Of a DNA stretch of 64,000 bases, positions 42,782 to 52,021 are shown in pieces. Position numbers and translations under genes: made by a program. Under the pieces are notes generated by a model. The model was given only the letters and a program-made list of their open reading frames with translations. It was not told where the DNA came from and did no database searches. This DNA is from Paenibacillus woosongensis (GTDB lineage: Bacteria; Bacillota; Bacilli; Paenibacillales; Paenibacillaceae). Numbering within the stretch: the first letter of the stretch is position 1; the number at the start of each line of letters is the position of its first letter. The stretch covers positions 682,001 through 746,000 of the forward strand of contig NZ_CP126084.1 in the NCBI RefSeq assembly GCF_030122845.1, read 5' to 3'.

Positions 42782-43642
42782 ATGGCTGGCTCTGTACCGC
42801 TATCTGCCAAGAAGCCATCCACGGTCAGGCAGCGCAAGGTGAATGAATCAAACACTGTCAAGTGGATTCTGATTGGGGCGGCAGTTTTGGTGCTGCTGTG
42901 GCTTATCGTTCTGCCATTGGTTGTCGTTCTTAGCGAAGCCCTGAAGAAGGGCTGGGAAGTATATATTGAGGCCATCCGCGACCCGGATGCGCTGTCGGCC
43001 TTGAAGCTCACGCTTCTCGTCGCCGTTATCACCGTGCCGCTGAATACGATTTTTGGCGTCGCCGCGGCCTGGGCCGTGACGAAGTTCAAATTCCGCGGGA
43101 AGCAGCTGCTCGTCACGCTGATCGATTTACCTTTTGCTGTATCTCCGGTAATCGGCGGTTTGATCTACGTTCTGGTCTACGGTGCCAACGGCTGGTTTGG
43201 CCCATGGCTCGAGGAGCATAATTTGAAAATTATTTTCGCGCTGCCGGGAATCATTTTGGCCACCTTATTCGTGACCTTTCCCTTCGTTGCCCGCGAGCTT
43301 ATCCCGTTAATGGAGGATCAAGGACAGCAGGAGGAAGAGGCGGCGGTAATGCTGGGGGCACGGGGCTTCAAGATCTTCTGGAAAGTAACGCTGCCGAACA
43401 TCAAATGGGGTCTGCTGTACGGCATCATATTGTGTAATGCAAGAGCGATGGGGGAATTTGGCGCCGTATCCGTCGTCTCCGGGCATATCCGGGGCGAGAC
43501 CAACACGCTTCCCCTGCATGTGGAAATTTTGTATAACGAGTATCAGTTCTCGGCGTCGTTTGCCGTAGCTTCCTTGCTGCTGTTATTGGCGCTCGTGACC
43601 CTGATATTCAAAAGCTGGTTCACACGAAAAAGTCAGCATTAA
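42782..43642 (+). CDS. cysW: Sulfate ABC transporter permease CysW
   Basis: A 286-residue permease with six helices; the EAA loop is [32 protein letters not shown] and [30 protein letters not shown] is the CysW signature. ATG after GGGAGG. It is separated from cysT by 235 bp without a gene, in which GATGAAGCA and ATCAAGC words repeat. No CysA ATPase gene follows; yezD comes next. Confidence 0.93.
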   Translation: MAGSVPLSAKKPSTVRQRKVNESNTVKWILIGAAVLVLLWLIVLPLVVVLSEALKKGWEVYIEAIRDPDALSALKLTLLVAVITVPLNTIFGVAAAWAVTKFKFRGKQLLVTLIDLPFAVSPVIGGLIYVLVYGANGWFGPWLEEHNLKIIFALPGIILATLFVTFPFVARELIPLMEDQGQQEEEAAVMLGARGFKIFWKVTLPNIKWGLLYGIILCNARAMGEFGAVSVVSGHIRGETNTLPLHVEILYNEYQFSASFAVASLLLLLALVTLIFKSWFTRKSQH

Positions 43643-43705
43643 TGTTGTTTTTCATGAAACGAAATAATTACAGGCTGAATTGCCGAGGAGAGGGAGGCAG
43701 TAAGT

Positions 43706-43930
43706 ATGGCAAAACCATTGAAGGTTGACGATGTATGGTTGGATCGGATTGCAGGGTTGTTAGACGAGATGGAATTCGGGTCGCTCAACATTGTCGTTCA
43801 TGAAGGACAGATTGTCCAGGTAGAGCGTACAGAGCGTAAACGGTACGAAATGGGAACCTCCGGCGCTGCCAAGTCCTCCGGGAGCCAGCGTAACGCGGCC
43901 CGGCCCTTGCGTCAGTCAGGAACTAGATAA
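43706..43930 (+). CDS. yezD: YezD-family (DUF2292) protein
   Basis: A 74-residue protein with the YezD core WLDRIAGLLDEMEFGSLNIVVHEGQIVQVERTERKR, a small alpha/beta domain. Family members commonly sit in sulfate or sulfur-assimilation operons, as here, but their role is unknown. A basic Ser/Arg-rich tail (residues 50-74) is added. RBS AGGGAGG. Confidence 0.88.
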   Translation: MAKPLKVDDVWLDRIAGLLDEMEFGSLNIVVHEGQIVQVERTERKRYEMGTSGAAKSSGSQRNAARPLRQSGTR

Positions 43931-43958
43931 ATAAATTATAGCGATATGAAAAAGAGAC

Positions 43959-44021
43959 AACCCCGATTCCGGTGGCTTCGAGGTCGGCAGACCTCGGAGG
44001 ACAGCAGATATCGGGGTTATT
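43959..44021. terminator. Terminator between yezD and the convergent membrane protein gene
   Basis: AACCCCGAT pairs with ATCGGGGTT, with an inner CGAGGTC/GACCTCG stem; TATTTTG follows on the + strand. Confidence 0.65.
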
Positions 44022-44047
44022 TTGCCTGCGTTCGCGAAACGGATGCA

Positions 44048-44977
44048 TCATTCCGGCGGAGAGTTTTTGGACTTCGCTGCGGAATCCATCTCAAGGCCGG
44101 GCAAATCCGTAATTTGCTCCTGGAGCAAGGCTAGTTCGTCCTCTTCAAAATAATGGCCCACGAAGGGGCGCGACTTGCGCGGCTTGCTGCGGCTAAAACG
44201 AAACCCAGACAGGAATAGCAGCAGCTGAAGTGTAAGAACATACGGTGCCCAGGCTAAACCTATGAAATGGAGCAAAGCAGCCAAACCGATCGCCACGGCT
44301 AGCCAGCGCTGCAGCAAAGAACTGGACGTCTCCCTGCGTCCGCCTCGGAGAAATGGATACACCACGATCAGCGAGAACAGGCAGGAGAGGAAGCGAGACC
44401 AGACATACAGCCCAGCCCAGCGTTCTTCTTGCATCTGACTCGCCAGGTCCAGCGAGCCTAGGAACCACAGGATCAAGATAAAGAGGCTTAAGGTAAAAGC
44501 GAACGGCAGCGCATGCTGGATCTGCTGCCAGACCGTCCAGCCCCAGCCCGGCTTCTCCGCGCGGCCCAGCAGCGCGCTGCGCTCGTCCATCAGGCGTTCG
44601 GTCTCGCGCTCAATCGTTCTAAGCAGCAGCGAGAGGCGCGTGCTGTCGCGTTCCTCCATCATATAAGCCGCGATTTGTGCGAGTAAATCTTCGGTGACGT
44701 AGGGCGCGGCTTTGCAGGCCAGCAGCTTATCGACCAGCGCGGCATGCTCGGCTGAGGACAGTCCGCGCTGGCTGCCTGCTTCCCGGAGGAGCATCCCCGT
44801 GGCTGCGGTGTACAGCTCCAAGCTGCGGTGCAAGCGGTCAAGCCGAACATTAATCCGGTAGGCCGTTCTTCGCTTGGAAGCGCCATATTGCCACGCAAAT
44901 ATGACGACCGCCGGGGCTATAATTATGGCTGCCGGGGTATACAATTGAAGCCACGCGATCCAATCCCAGAGAAACAC
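44048..44977 (-). CDS. Hypothetical multi-pass membrane protein
   Basis: A 309-residue protein not recognised. N-terminal membrane helix (LYTPAAIIIAPAVVIFAW), a helical cytoplasmic region with many Arg and Glu (about 25-155, ERDSTRLSLLLRTIERETERL), then four membrane helices (about 165-280) and an acidic tail (HYFEEDELALLQEQI). The GTG at 44977 has AAAGGGTGG 5 nt upstream; an in-frame ATG at 45004 lacks an RBS. It stands alone, convergent with yezD. Confidence 0.7.
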   Translation of the reverse strand: MFLWDWIAWLQLYTPAAIIIAPAVVIFAWQYGASKRRTAYRINVRLDRLHRSLELYTAATGMLLREAGSQRGLSSAEHAALVDKLLACKAAPYVTEDLLAQIAAYMMEERDSTRLSLLLRTIERETERLMDERSALLGRAEKPGWGWTVWQQIQHALPFAFTLSLFILILWFLGSLDLASQMQEERWAGLYVWSRFLSCLFSLIVVYPFLRGGRRETSSSLLQRWLAVAIGLAALLHFIGLAWAPYVLTLQLLLFLSGFRFSRSKPRKSRPFVGHYFEEDELALLQEQITDLPGLEMDSAAKSKNSPPE

Positions 44978-45138
44978 CCGTACCACCCTTTCGATATTCC
45001 TCATTCCACTATTGCATACGTCAGGTGCGTTTTTCAAGCGCCAGAATTGAAAACAACGAAGCGCAATTTTTTTGCAAATCAAGATCCTCCTAAAGGGGTA
45101 TATAGAGAGCACTACCTTACTTTTGGGGGGGGATTCTC

Positions 45139-45706
45139 ATGGTTATTGGAAAAATCGCGCTGAAAATATTTATCGGCTTCGTCGGGCTGTGGGTACTGAC
45201 ACGCCTGCTCGGGAAAAAGGAAATTTCCTGAAAAAATATCGCAGAAGCTGAAGCGGACCCGCGGCTTTCTGGACGGGAAGCCGTCCATCATCATCCGCGA
45301 CGGCAAGGTGGATCTTCGGCATATGCGCCAAAACGGACTGGACTTCGATCAGCTGCGCATGCTGCTTAGACAGCATGAAGTCTTCTTCATAAGCGAGGTC
45401 GCTTATGCTATATTTGAACCTAACGGAACGCTTAGCGTGATGAAGAGGCCGCAGGAGGAAGCAATCAAGCGTAAGGACCTCGGCTTGGACACCTTCAATG
45501 AGAAGGCGTGCCTGTCTTACTGCCTGGTAGAGAACGGCGTGGTCGACCGCACAAGCCTGCAAATGATCGGCAAAGACGAAGCCTGGCTGCAGCGGCTGCT
45601 GGAGAAGAGCGGTTATGAGCGGCTGGAGGACGTGGCCTATGCGGAGTGGAAGGAAGACGAGGACCTTTACGTGGTGCCGCAGCAGCGGAACAGAAGGGAG
45701 AATTAG
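45139..45706 (+). pseudogene. DUF421 (YetF-like) gene with an internal deletion
   Basis: The N-terminus MVIGKIALKIFIGFVGLWVLTRLLGKKEIS is the first membrane helix of a DUF421 protein, but it then meets TGA at 45229. Immediately after, in another frame, the family resumes as KISQKLKRTRGFLDGKPSIIIRDGK, HMRQNGLDFDQLRMLLRQ and EVAYAIFEPNGTLSVMKRP to 45706. About 50 codons that should encode helices 2 and 3 (between KKEIS and EKISQK) are missing. The C-terminal piece could still be made from a GTG at 45308 but would be unanchored. Confidence 0.85.
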
Positions 45707-45707
45707 A

Positions 45708-46127
45708 GTGGAGCGGGAGCAAGTTCGTGTAGTAAGGGAGATTCCGGATGCTGGAGATTATGCGGCCCTAAGAAGCCAAGCGGGTTTAAGCCCGCGGAGC
45801 GAGCAGGGAATCAGGGTCGGCTTGGGCAACTCTCTTTTTGCGGTATGTTTGTATGCTGGAAATGAGCTCATCGGCATGGGGAGAGTTGTAGGCGATGGGG
45901 GCTGTTTTCTGCAAATCGTGGATATCGCCGTGCGTCCGGATTATCAGGGGCAAGGGCTTGGAAGGCTCGTCATGGACGAAATCATGGCCTATCTGGCTAG
46001 AGAGGCGCTGCCGGAAGCCTATGTCAGCCTCATCGCCGATCAGCCGGCAGACAGGCTGTATTTGAAATATGGCTTCCAGTACACGGCACCGGCGTCTCTC
46101 GGGATGTATTTGAGGATATCACAATAG
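45708..46127 (+). CDS. GNAT-family N-acetyltransferase
   Basis: A 139-residue single-domain acetyltransferase. The acetyl-CoA loop is VRPDYQGQGLGRLVMDEIM (R/Q-x-x-G-x-G/A motif) and the C-terminal strand region is LYLKYGFQYTAPASLGMYL. Substrate unknown. GTG start at 45708, overlapping the end of the DUF421 remnant closely, with AAGGGAG upstream. Confidence 0.88.
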   Translation: MEREQVRVVREIPDAGDYAALRSQAGLSPRSEQGIRVGLGNSLFAVCLYAGNELIGMGRVVGDGGCFLQIVDIAVRPDYQGQGLGRLVMDEIMAYLAREALPEAYVSLIADQPADRLYLKYGFQYTAPASLGMYLRISQ

Positions 46128-46188
46128 CGCAGCATGAGCTGAGCTTGTTGCATGATCCCCTGAACTGATGAATAAAGGAGATGTCTGT

Positions 46189-47022
46189 TTGACTGCCACT
46201 GTCATTGAAATTTTGTTGATTGCCATCCTGGCCGGAATTGTAGGCTCTATTCTCGGTCTTGGCGGTGGAATCGTCGTTACTCCGGCACTGACACTGCTGT
46301 TCGGAGTGGAAATTAACCATGCGATCGGAGCCAGTCTGATTTCGGTTATCGCGACTTCCAGCGGCTCGGCCGTAGCCTACATAAGAGACCGAATCACGAA
46401 TGTGAGGGTAGGCATGTTCCTGGAAATTGCCACGACGGTAGGGGCGATTACGGGAGCGTTCCTCGCGGCGTTAATTGCGCCGAATTTCTTGTATTACATT
46501 TTTGCCCTGCTGCTATTGTATTCGGCTTATGCGATGGTGAAGAAGGGCAAGGAGGAAATCCCCGTGAACGTCCCGCAGCATCCCGTGGCAGAGAAGCTGG
46601 GGCTTGGCGGAGAGTACTATGATAAAGCGCTTGGCAAAAATATTGCCTATAACGTGGATCGGGTGTACGAAGGTTTTGGCGTCATGTACGGCGCCGGCGT
46701 AGTATCCGGACTGCTCGGCATCGGCAGCGGAAGCTTCAAGGTGATGGCGATGGACGTTTTTATGAAAATGCCGCTCAAAGTATCGACGGCGACGAGCAAC
46801 TTCATGATGGGCGTTACTGCCGCGGCTAGTGCGGGAATCTATTTTCTGCGCGGCGACATCATTCCTGTCATTTCGGCCCCGGTGGCTCTCGGTGTGTTGA
46901 TCGGGGCGACAATCGGAGCCAGGATCATGCAGCGGCTGAAAAGCAAAACGATTCGCAAGCTATTCATTCCGATCATGATCTACGTAGCCTGTCAAATGAT
47001 CTACCAAGGATGGGGGGCGTAA
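46189..47022 (+). CDS. TauE/SafE-family anion exporter
   Basis: A 277-residue protein with about eight membrane helices in two repeats. AGIVGSILGLGGGIVVTPAL and GVVSGLLGIGSGSFKVMAMD are the paired glycine-rich signatures of the family, which exports sulfite, sulfoacetate or related organosulfur anions. The TTG at 46189 is 8 nt from AAAGGAG and gives a short polar N-terminus; the ATG at 46168 precedes that RBS. It is followed after 3 nt by its usual DUF1634 partner. Confidence 0.88.
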   Translation: MTATVIEILLIAILAGIVGSILGLGGGIVVTPALTLLFGVEINHAIGASLISVIATSSGSAVAYIRDRITNVRVGMFLEIATTVGAITGAFLAALIAPNFLYYIFALLLLYSAYAMVKKGKEEIPVNVPQHPVAEKLGLGGEYYDKALGKNIAYNVDRVYEGFGVMYGAGVVSGLLGIGSGSFKVMAMDVFMKMPLKVSTATSNFMMGVTAAASAGIYFLRGDIIPVISAPVALGVLIGATIGARIMQRLKSKTIRKLFIPIMIYVACQMIYQGWGA

Positions 47023-47025
47023 CCT

Positions 47026-47409
47026 ATGGCAGAGCAACAACAAGCAAGCCGTCAGGACCGGGCGGCGGAGGTCGAAATCGCCATCAGCAAAATGCTGCGG
47101 ATCGGCATCGTGCTGGCCGGCCTCGTGATCGTCGTCGGCCTAGTCCTGTTTCTCGTTACCGGGGACAGCGGTTATCCCGGGGATACCTTCCCGACGAGCC
47201 TGCCGGAAATTTGGCGTGGTATCGTGGAGCTGAAGTCCGTAGCCATTATCGAGGCCGGCTTGATCCTGCTCATCCTGACCCCGGTATTCCGCGTCTTCGT
47301 CTCCATGTTCGCGTTTATCCATGAGAAGGACTACAGCTTCGTGCTGATATCGATTCTCGTGCTGGTCATCCTGGCCCTCAGTTTTGCGCTCGGCAAGGTT
47401 GGAGCCTAG
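47026..47409 (+). CDS. DUF1634 membrane protein, partner of the TauE/SafE exporter
   Basis: A 127-residue protein with three membrane helices (about 27-47, 70-90, 100-122) in the DUF1634 pattern: ISKMLRIGIVLAGLVIVVGL and LILLILTPVFRVFVSMFAF. Members are almost always encoded beside TauE/SafE proteins; the role is unknown, perhaps an accessory subunit. Starts 3 nt after the exporter stop. Confidence 0.88.
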   Translation: MAEQQQASRQDRAAEVEIAISKMLRIGIVLAGLVIVVGLVLFLVTGDSGYPGDTFPTSLPEIWRGIVELKSVAIIEAGLILLILTPVFRVFVSMFAFIHEKDYSFVLISILVLVILALSFALGKVGA

Positions 47410-47413
47410 TTTG

Positions 47414-47544
47414 GGCTGGAGCAGCTTAACAACTTGATCTAGCGCAGGGCTTAACTTTTGGTTAGCACAGCTTAACTACTTGATCTAGCATGGCTGCACA
47501 TGTTGGCCTGGAGCAGTTTAGCTTCTTGATCCAGCACGGCTTAC
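47414..47544. repeat. Three degenerate copies of a ~40-bp repeat
   Basis: GGAGCAGCTTAACAACTTGATC-type units at about 47417, 47466 and 47509, each ending TCTAGC or TCCAGC. Non-coding. The rest of the gap to 47811 shows no gene I can support. Confidence 0.6.
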
Positions 47545-47811
47545 TTTAAACCGAAAGCAGTTTAATTTGATGGTGCAGCACAGCTTTTGCTTCATGCCCA
47601 CCCGCTTTACACACATCCGCTTTATGCACAAAGCCTCTTCCGCTAAGCAGGAGACTGACTTTTTTCCGCAATCGAGGGCGTGGTCAGCTCCTATGCACCT
47701 GGAAGAGGCCCTTTTTGTTGTCCGGGGTTGCCTGCGACGTTTGAGCCGAGGCGGTTTGTGATAATTATAATAGAAAGCATCATCAAAACCAGAAGAGAGA
47801 AGGCGTTCGAA

Positions 47812-48450
47812 ATGAAAATCGTCATTTACGGCGGTACGGGCACGATCGGCAAGGCCATTTTGACGGAAGCGCTGCGGCGCGGACATGAAGTGACAGCCGT
47901 CGTTCGCAATACATCCAAGCTTGAGGCTGAGGCGGGGCAGGAGCGGCTTCATTTGCTGACCGGAGATATTTTGATGCCAGAATCGATTGCACAGGCCGTG
48001 GAGGGGAAGGACCTCGTCATTAGCGCATACGGCCCGCAGTTTGGAGAGGAGGACGAGCTCCCGGAAGCAGCCCGTTCCTTGGTGGAGGGGGTAAAGCGGG
48101 GAGGCGTCCGCCGTTTGATCGTCGTGGGCGGAGCAGGGGGATTGGAAACAGAATCGGGCGTTCAATTGATGGATACCCCGGAATTTCCGGAGGAAATCCG
48201 GCCTTTGGCGAGAGCGCATGAGGAAGCCTATCACGTCTACAAAGCCTCCGATTTGCTGTGGACGGTATTAAGTCCAGCAGCTGTCATTGAGCCGGGCAAA
48301 CGCACAGGGCAATTCCGGATTGGCCTGAACCGTTTAGTTACGGACGAAAGGGATCAGAGCCATATTTCCGTAGAGGATTATGCGGTGGCTTTGCTGGATG
48401 AAGCCGAAGACCCGCAGTTCCCTGAGGCGAGATTTACGGTTGCATATTAG
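47812..48450 (+). CDS. NAD(P)-binding oxidoreductase/epimerase-like protein
   Basis: A 212-residue atypical short-chain dehydrogenase of the NmrA/YwnB group. MKIVIYGGTGTIGKAIL is the glycine-rich NAD(P) loop, and RRLIVVGGAGGLE and VEDYAVALLDEAEDP are typical later blocks. The Tyr-x3-Lys pair appears as AYHVYKASD. No substrate can be assigned. The ATG at 47812 begins the Rossmann strand and follows GAGAGAAGG. Confidence 0.85.
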   Translation: MKIVIYGGTGTIGKAILTEALRRGHEVTAVVRNTSKLEAEAGQERLHLLTGDILMPESIAQAVEGKDLVISAYGPQFGEEDELPEAARSLVEGVKRGGVRRLIVVGGAGGLETESGVQLMDTPEFPEEIRPLARAHEEAYHVYKASDLLWTVLSPAAVIEPGKRTGQFRIGLNRLVTDERDQSHISVEDYAVALLDEAEDPQFPEARFTVAY

Positions 48451-48601
48451 TTCAGATTAGTAGCGGTGTAAAATTAGTTCTATTATTTAAAGCGTCTGCT
48501 GATGTGAGATGTTCGGGATGGGCAGGAAGGCGTTGGCATACTTATGATGTAAGCACTCAATCAGGATGCTGCAATAATGCAGGTTGTTGAGGGCAGACCT
48601 G

Positions 48602-48735
48602 GATGAACAGTAACAAAGCCGGATATTGCGGACAGGCCTACGATGAACAGCAATAAAGCAGGATGTTGCTGGCATGGCTATGATGAATAGCAATAATGTT
48701 GCTGGCTTGGTTATGATCAAAAGCAATAAGGCAGG
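48602..48735. repeat. 40-bp tandem repeat, about 3.4 copies
   Basis: GATGAACAGCAATAAAGCAGG-type units at 48602, 48642, 48682 (with a 7-bp deletion) and 48715 (partial). Non-coding; lies just upstream of the NAD(P)H-hydrate repair gene, so it forms part of its leader. Confidence 0.75.
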
Positions 48736-48756
48736 TTAGCAGGCAGGGGGGTAACA

Positions 48757-50445
48757 ATGCAGCTGGTAACTTCGGAACAGATGAGGGAGATCGATCATTA
48801 CACGATAAAAATGCTGGGCATTCCGGCGATGGTTTTAATGGAAAACGCCGGACGGGCCATCGCTGAGGAGGTGCTGGCTTATTGCCGGGCCAACAGCCTG
48901 CGTACAACCGATGGCCGCCAATCGGCGGAGCATTCCGAATGGGGATGGAAGGGGCAGAAGCACCCGGCGGACGCCAAGGATGGTGCCTGGCAAGCTATCC
49001 AAGCGACCCGGGAGGTGATCCGCTCGGATGCAGGCGATAGAGAGGCGCTGGCCGGGGAATGTTGGCTAATCCTGATTGGCAAAGGCAACAACGGGGGCGA
49101 CGGGCTGGTCTGTGCCCGTCATTTGGCGGACGCGGGTCTTGGTGTCCGCCTGCTCTATGTGGAGCCGCCGGAATCGCTTCGCGGGGATGCGGCGGCGCAG
49201 CATGCGATCGCGGAAAGGCTGGGCCTGCCGCGATCGGTATACACGCCCGGTGAGGCCGGGACTTTCTCCGGCTGCACCGGGATCGTGGACGCGCTACTCG
49301 GCACGGGCGCGAAAGGGGCACCGCGAGGGGCTTACGCTTCCCTGATCCGCGAAGCGAATGGAAGTGGTCTGCCGATCATCGCGGCAGACATCCCGAGCGG
49401 CCTTGACGCCGATACGGGCAGCCTGCACGACCCGTGCATCCGGGCCCGGAAGACGGTTAGCCTGGCCTTTATGAAGGCGGGGCTGACCCAATATCCGGGA
49501 GCGGAGGCGGCTGGGGAGGTCGTGGTGCGCTATATCGGCATCCCGGCTGCATTGCCTCCGCATGTGCCCGGGGCAGGGCAGCTGCTGACCGAGGCCTCGC
49601 TGCAGAGCGGGCTCGGCGTCAGCGTGGACCGTATCCGCCAGGCGGACGGCCATAAGGGCACGTACGGGCACGTGCTGCTGGCCGCGGGCAGCCTGCCGAT
49701 GAGCGGCGCGGCGCTGCTCTCGGCCAAGGCCGCGCTGCGTGCCGGCTGCGGGCTGGCCACGTGGGCGCTGCCCGCAGCGCTGCTGCCGCACACGGCAGGC
49801 GCCGTGCCCGAGCTCATGACCGCCCCGGTTCCCGACGACGGGAACGGGGCGTGGAGCGAGGCCGCCGCAGGCGAAGTGCTGCGGCTCATGCAGGCGCGCG
49901 ATGTGCTCGCCATCGGCCCGGGGCTTGGCCGCTTCCCGGGCGAGGCGGGCTTCCTGCGCGCCCTGTGGGAGGGCATCCCGCGTCCGCTTGTCGTGGACGC
50001 GGATGCCCTGAACATCCTCGCTGCGGCCGGAGGCCTGGCAGCGTGGCAGCGCCGGGACGCGGCGACGGTGCTGACGCCGCATCCCGGCGAAATGGCCCGG
50101 CTCGCCGGGCTGAGCACGGCCGAGGTCCAGCGGGACCGCCTCGGCCTGGCGCGCCGCTTCGCCGTGCAGCATGGCGTGACGCTGGTGCTCAAAGGGGCCC
50201 GCACGGTCGTTGCGGACCCTGACGGCAGCGTCTACGTCAACACCACCGGTCACCCCGGGATGGCGACCGGAGGAAGCGGCGATGTGCTCACTGGCATCAT
50301 CGCCTCGCTGCTGGCCCAAGGCCTGAGCGCGATTCAAGCCGCTGCGATGGGCGTTTACCTGCACGGCCTGGCCGGAGAGCGCGCCGCCTCGGCGCGATGG
50401 ACATCCGGCTCCCTGCTTGCCGGAGACATCATCGAGGCGCTGTAG
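48757..50445 (+). CDS. nnr: Bifunctional NAD(P)H-hydrate epimerase / ADP-dependent NAD(P)H-hydrate dehydratase
   Basis: A 562-residue repair enzyme. The N-terminal YjeF-type epimerase (about 1-265) has ENAGRAIAEE, GKGNNGGDGLVCARHL and DIPSGLDADTG; an insert of ~60 residues (about 45-105) rich in Trp, Asp and Lys is unusual. The C-terminal ribokinase-like dehydratase (about 285-555) has AAGSLPMSGAALLSAKAALRAG, TPHPGEMARLAG and NTTGHPGMATGGSGDVLTG. Together they restore hydrated NADH and NADPH. The C-terminal half is exceptionally GC-rich (49.5-50.4 kb), with long shadow frames on the other strand. ATG after GGGGGG. Confidence 0.94.
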   Translation: MQLVTSEQMREIDHYTIKMLGIPAMVLMENAGRAIAEEVLAYCRANSLRTTDGRQSAEHSEWGWKGQKHPADAKDGAWQAIQATREVIRSDAGDREALAGECWLILIGKGNNGGDGLVCARHLADAGLGVRLLYVEPPESLRGDAAAQHAIAERLGLPRSVYTPGEAGTFSGCTGIVDALLGTGAKGAPRGAYASLIREANGSGLPIIAADIPSGLDADTGSLHDPCIRARKTVSLAFMKAGLTQYPGAEAAGEVVVRYIGIPAALPPHVPGAGQLLTEASLQSGLGVSVDRIRQADGHKGTYGHVLLAAGSLPMSGAALLSAKAALRAGCGLATWALPAALLPHTAGAVPELMTAPVPDDGNGAWSEAAAGEVLRLMQARDVLAIGPGLGRFPGEAGFLRALWEGIPRPLVVDADALNILAAAGGLAAWQRRDAATVLTPHPGEMARLAGLSTAEVQRDRLGLARRFAVQHGVTLVLKGARTVVADPDGSVYVNTTGHPGMATGGSGDVLTGIIASLLAQGLSAIQAAAMGVYLHGLAGERAASARWTSGSLLAGDIIEAL

Positions 50446-50598
50446 CGCTTGAGTTGCAGGGCGATAGGCATTGCAACGCTTGCAGCCCATCGCTGGTAAT
50501 CTGCCGCCATAAGCGGTAGTCCCGGCTCCCGGCACGCAGGAAAAGCTAGCCACCCGCGGCAGGCCGTTAAAGCGGTCAACCAGGGGAATGCCGCTGCT

Positions 50599-51756
50599 CT
50601 ATGTCGTAACCATTGCTCCACCGTTTACATGGACGACTTCTCCGGTAACGAAGCTGGAATCGCTGCTGGCGAGGTATACATAGGCGGGAGCCAGCTCATA
50701 CGGCTGAGCCGCACGTCCGATAGGCGCATCCGTACCGAAGACGGCAACCTCCTCTGCGCTGAAACTGGAGGCAATAAGCGGCGTCCAGGTCGAGCCCGGC
50801 GCCACGGCGTTGACGCGAATGCCGTAGTCGATCAGCGAGAGCGACAGAGACCGGGTGAACGAGACGATCGCCCCTTTGGTCGATGAATAATCGATCAATG
50901 TCTTATGTCCTTGATAGGCCGTGATGGAGGCGGTGTTAATAATCGAGCTGCCTCGGCATAAATGGGGCAATGCGGCCTGAACCATAAAGAAAAACGGAAA
51001 AATATTCGTTTGAAAAGTCTGATAAAGCTGCTGCTCTGAAATATCAGCAATGCTTTGCTGAGGATATTGTACGCCGTGATTGTTGACCAGAATGTCGAGT
51101 CTGCCAAAGGTGGAGATCGTTTTGCGGACGACGGCTTCGCAGTTTTGCTTGAACCGCAGATCGATTTTGATAGGGAGGCAGCATTGGCCAAGCTCTTCAA
51201 CACGGGCTTTGGTCTCCAGGGCGTCCGATGTTTCCCACAAATAGGGGATCACGACGTCCGCTCCTTCTTTGGCAAAAGCGATTGCAACCGCCCGGCCGAT
51301 GCCGCTGTCTCCGCCAGTGATAATGGCGACCTTGCCTTTCAGCTTGCAGCTGCCGCGATAGTTTGGATTTTCCGAGATCGGACGGGGATGCATCAAGCTT
51401 TCCAGGCCAGGCTGATGCGGCTGATGCTGGGGCGGGAAGGCGATGGGCTGTTCTTTGCATACGGTTGTCTTGGCATAATACGGGTAAACGGGGTTGCCGC
51501 TGTCTCCTGGATAAGGATGCATGTGCTGCCCTGCCGTCATGGGAAGCTCATGATCCGCGGGATGTGCCATGTGCTTGTGGCCGTGCGCCGCTATTGGGGC
51601 ATTCAGATGCATCGGTAAAGCCGGAGTTATCGGGGTTACCGGGCTTATGGGATTTATTGAATTCATTGGGTGCATTAAGTGCATTAAGTGCATTGGGGGC
51701 ATTGAATGTGTTGAGTGCGCTGAGTGTATGGAACTCATTGGATTCATCGGGTTCAA
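50599..51756 (-). CDS. Short-chain dehydrogenase with a His/Met/Pro-rich N-terminal extension
   Basis: A ~385-residue protein. The SDR domain (about 140-385) has GGDSGIGRAVA (coenzyme loop), NNHGVQ, and the catalytic Ser-Tyr-Lys in NTASITAY and DYSSTKGA; it matches the YhdF/YdaD/GspA39-type SDRs, which have a ~40-residue head. Here the head is ~135 residues: first a repeat-like run of Met, His, Pro, Ser (MHLMHLMHPMN), then more His (HGHKHMAHPADHELPM). No ATG has a good RBS; TTG at 51756, 8 nt from TTGGAGG, is chosen. The head could bind metal or arise from slippage of TGCATTAAG repeats. Confidence 0.85.
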   Translation of the reverse strand: MNPMNPMSSIHSAHSTHSMPPMHLMHLMHPMNSINPISPVTPITPALPMHLNAPIAAHGHKHMAHPADHELPMTAGQHMHPYPGDSGNPVYPYYAKTTVCKEQPIAFPPQHQPHQPGLESLMHPRPISENPNYRGSCKLKGKVAIITGGDSGIGRAVAIAFAKEGADVVIPYLWETSDALETKARVEELGQCCLPIKIDLRFKQNCEAVVRKTISTFGRLDILVNNHGVQYPQQSIADISEQQLYQTFQTNIFPFFFMVQAALPHLCRGSSIINTASITAYQGHKTLIDYSSTKGAIVSFTRSLSLSLIDYGIRVNAVAPGSTWTPLIASSFSAEEVAVFGTDAPIGRAAQPYELAPAYVYLASSDSSFVTGEVVHVNGGAMVTT

Positions 51757-52021
51757 CAGCAAAACCTCCAAAAATTAATCATAATAATTCTTCTGGAGTA
51801 TGAGTATGCGTATGCCTAGGCAAGGGTGCCGATGATTGACTTTGGACGAAAATATTGATAGCATTTTTAGTAAAGTAGAGTTGATTGGTCGGAATTAAAT
51901 CGATGGAAGCTCACACTGCGAACGCAGGATTAGATCACAACGGATAAATTAGCTATGATAGAAACTAGCTATGATAGTAAGTAGCGAACGACAATGAACC
52001 TAAGGAAAGGAGAATATAGAT

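Noticed and set aside
47518-48234. Reverse frame of 238 codons opposite the NAD(P)-binding protein gene
   Set aside because: No RBS or recognisable domain, and it spans a non-coding repeat plus the forward Rossmann gene.
49294-50553. Long reverse frame of over 400 codons opposite the NAD(P)H-hydrate repair gene
   Set aside because: Shadow of a very GC-rich gene whose forward product has all family motifs; the reverse product is Arg/Gly-rich with no domain.
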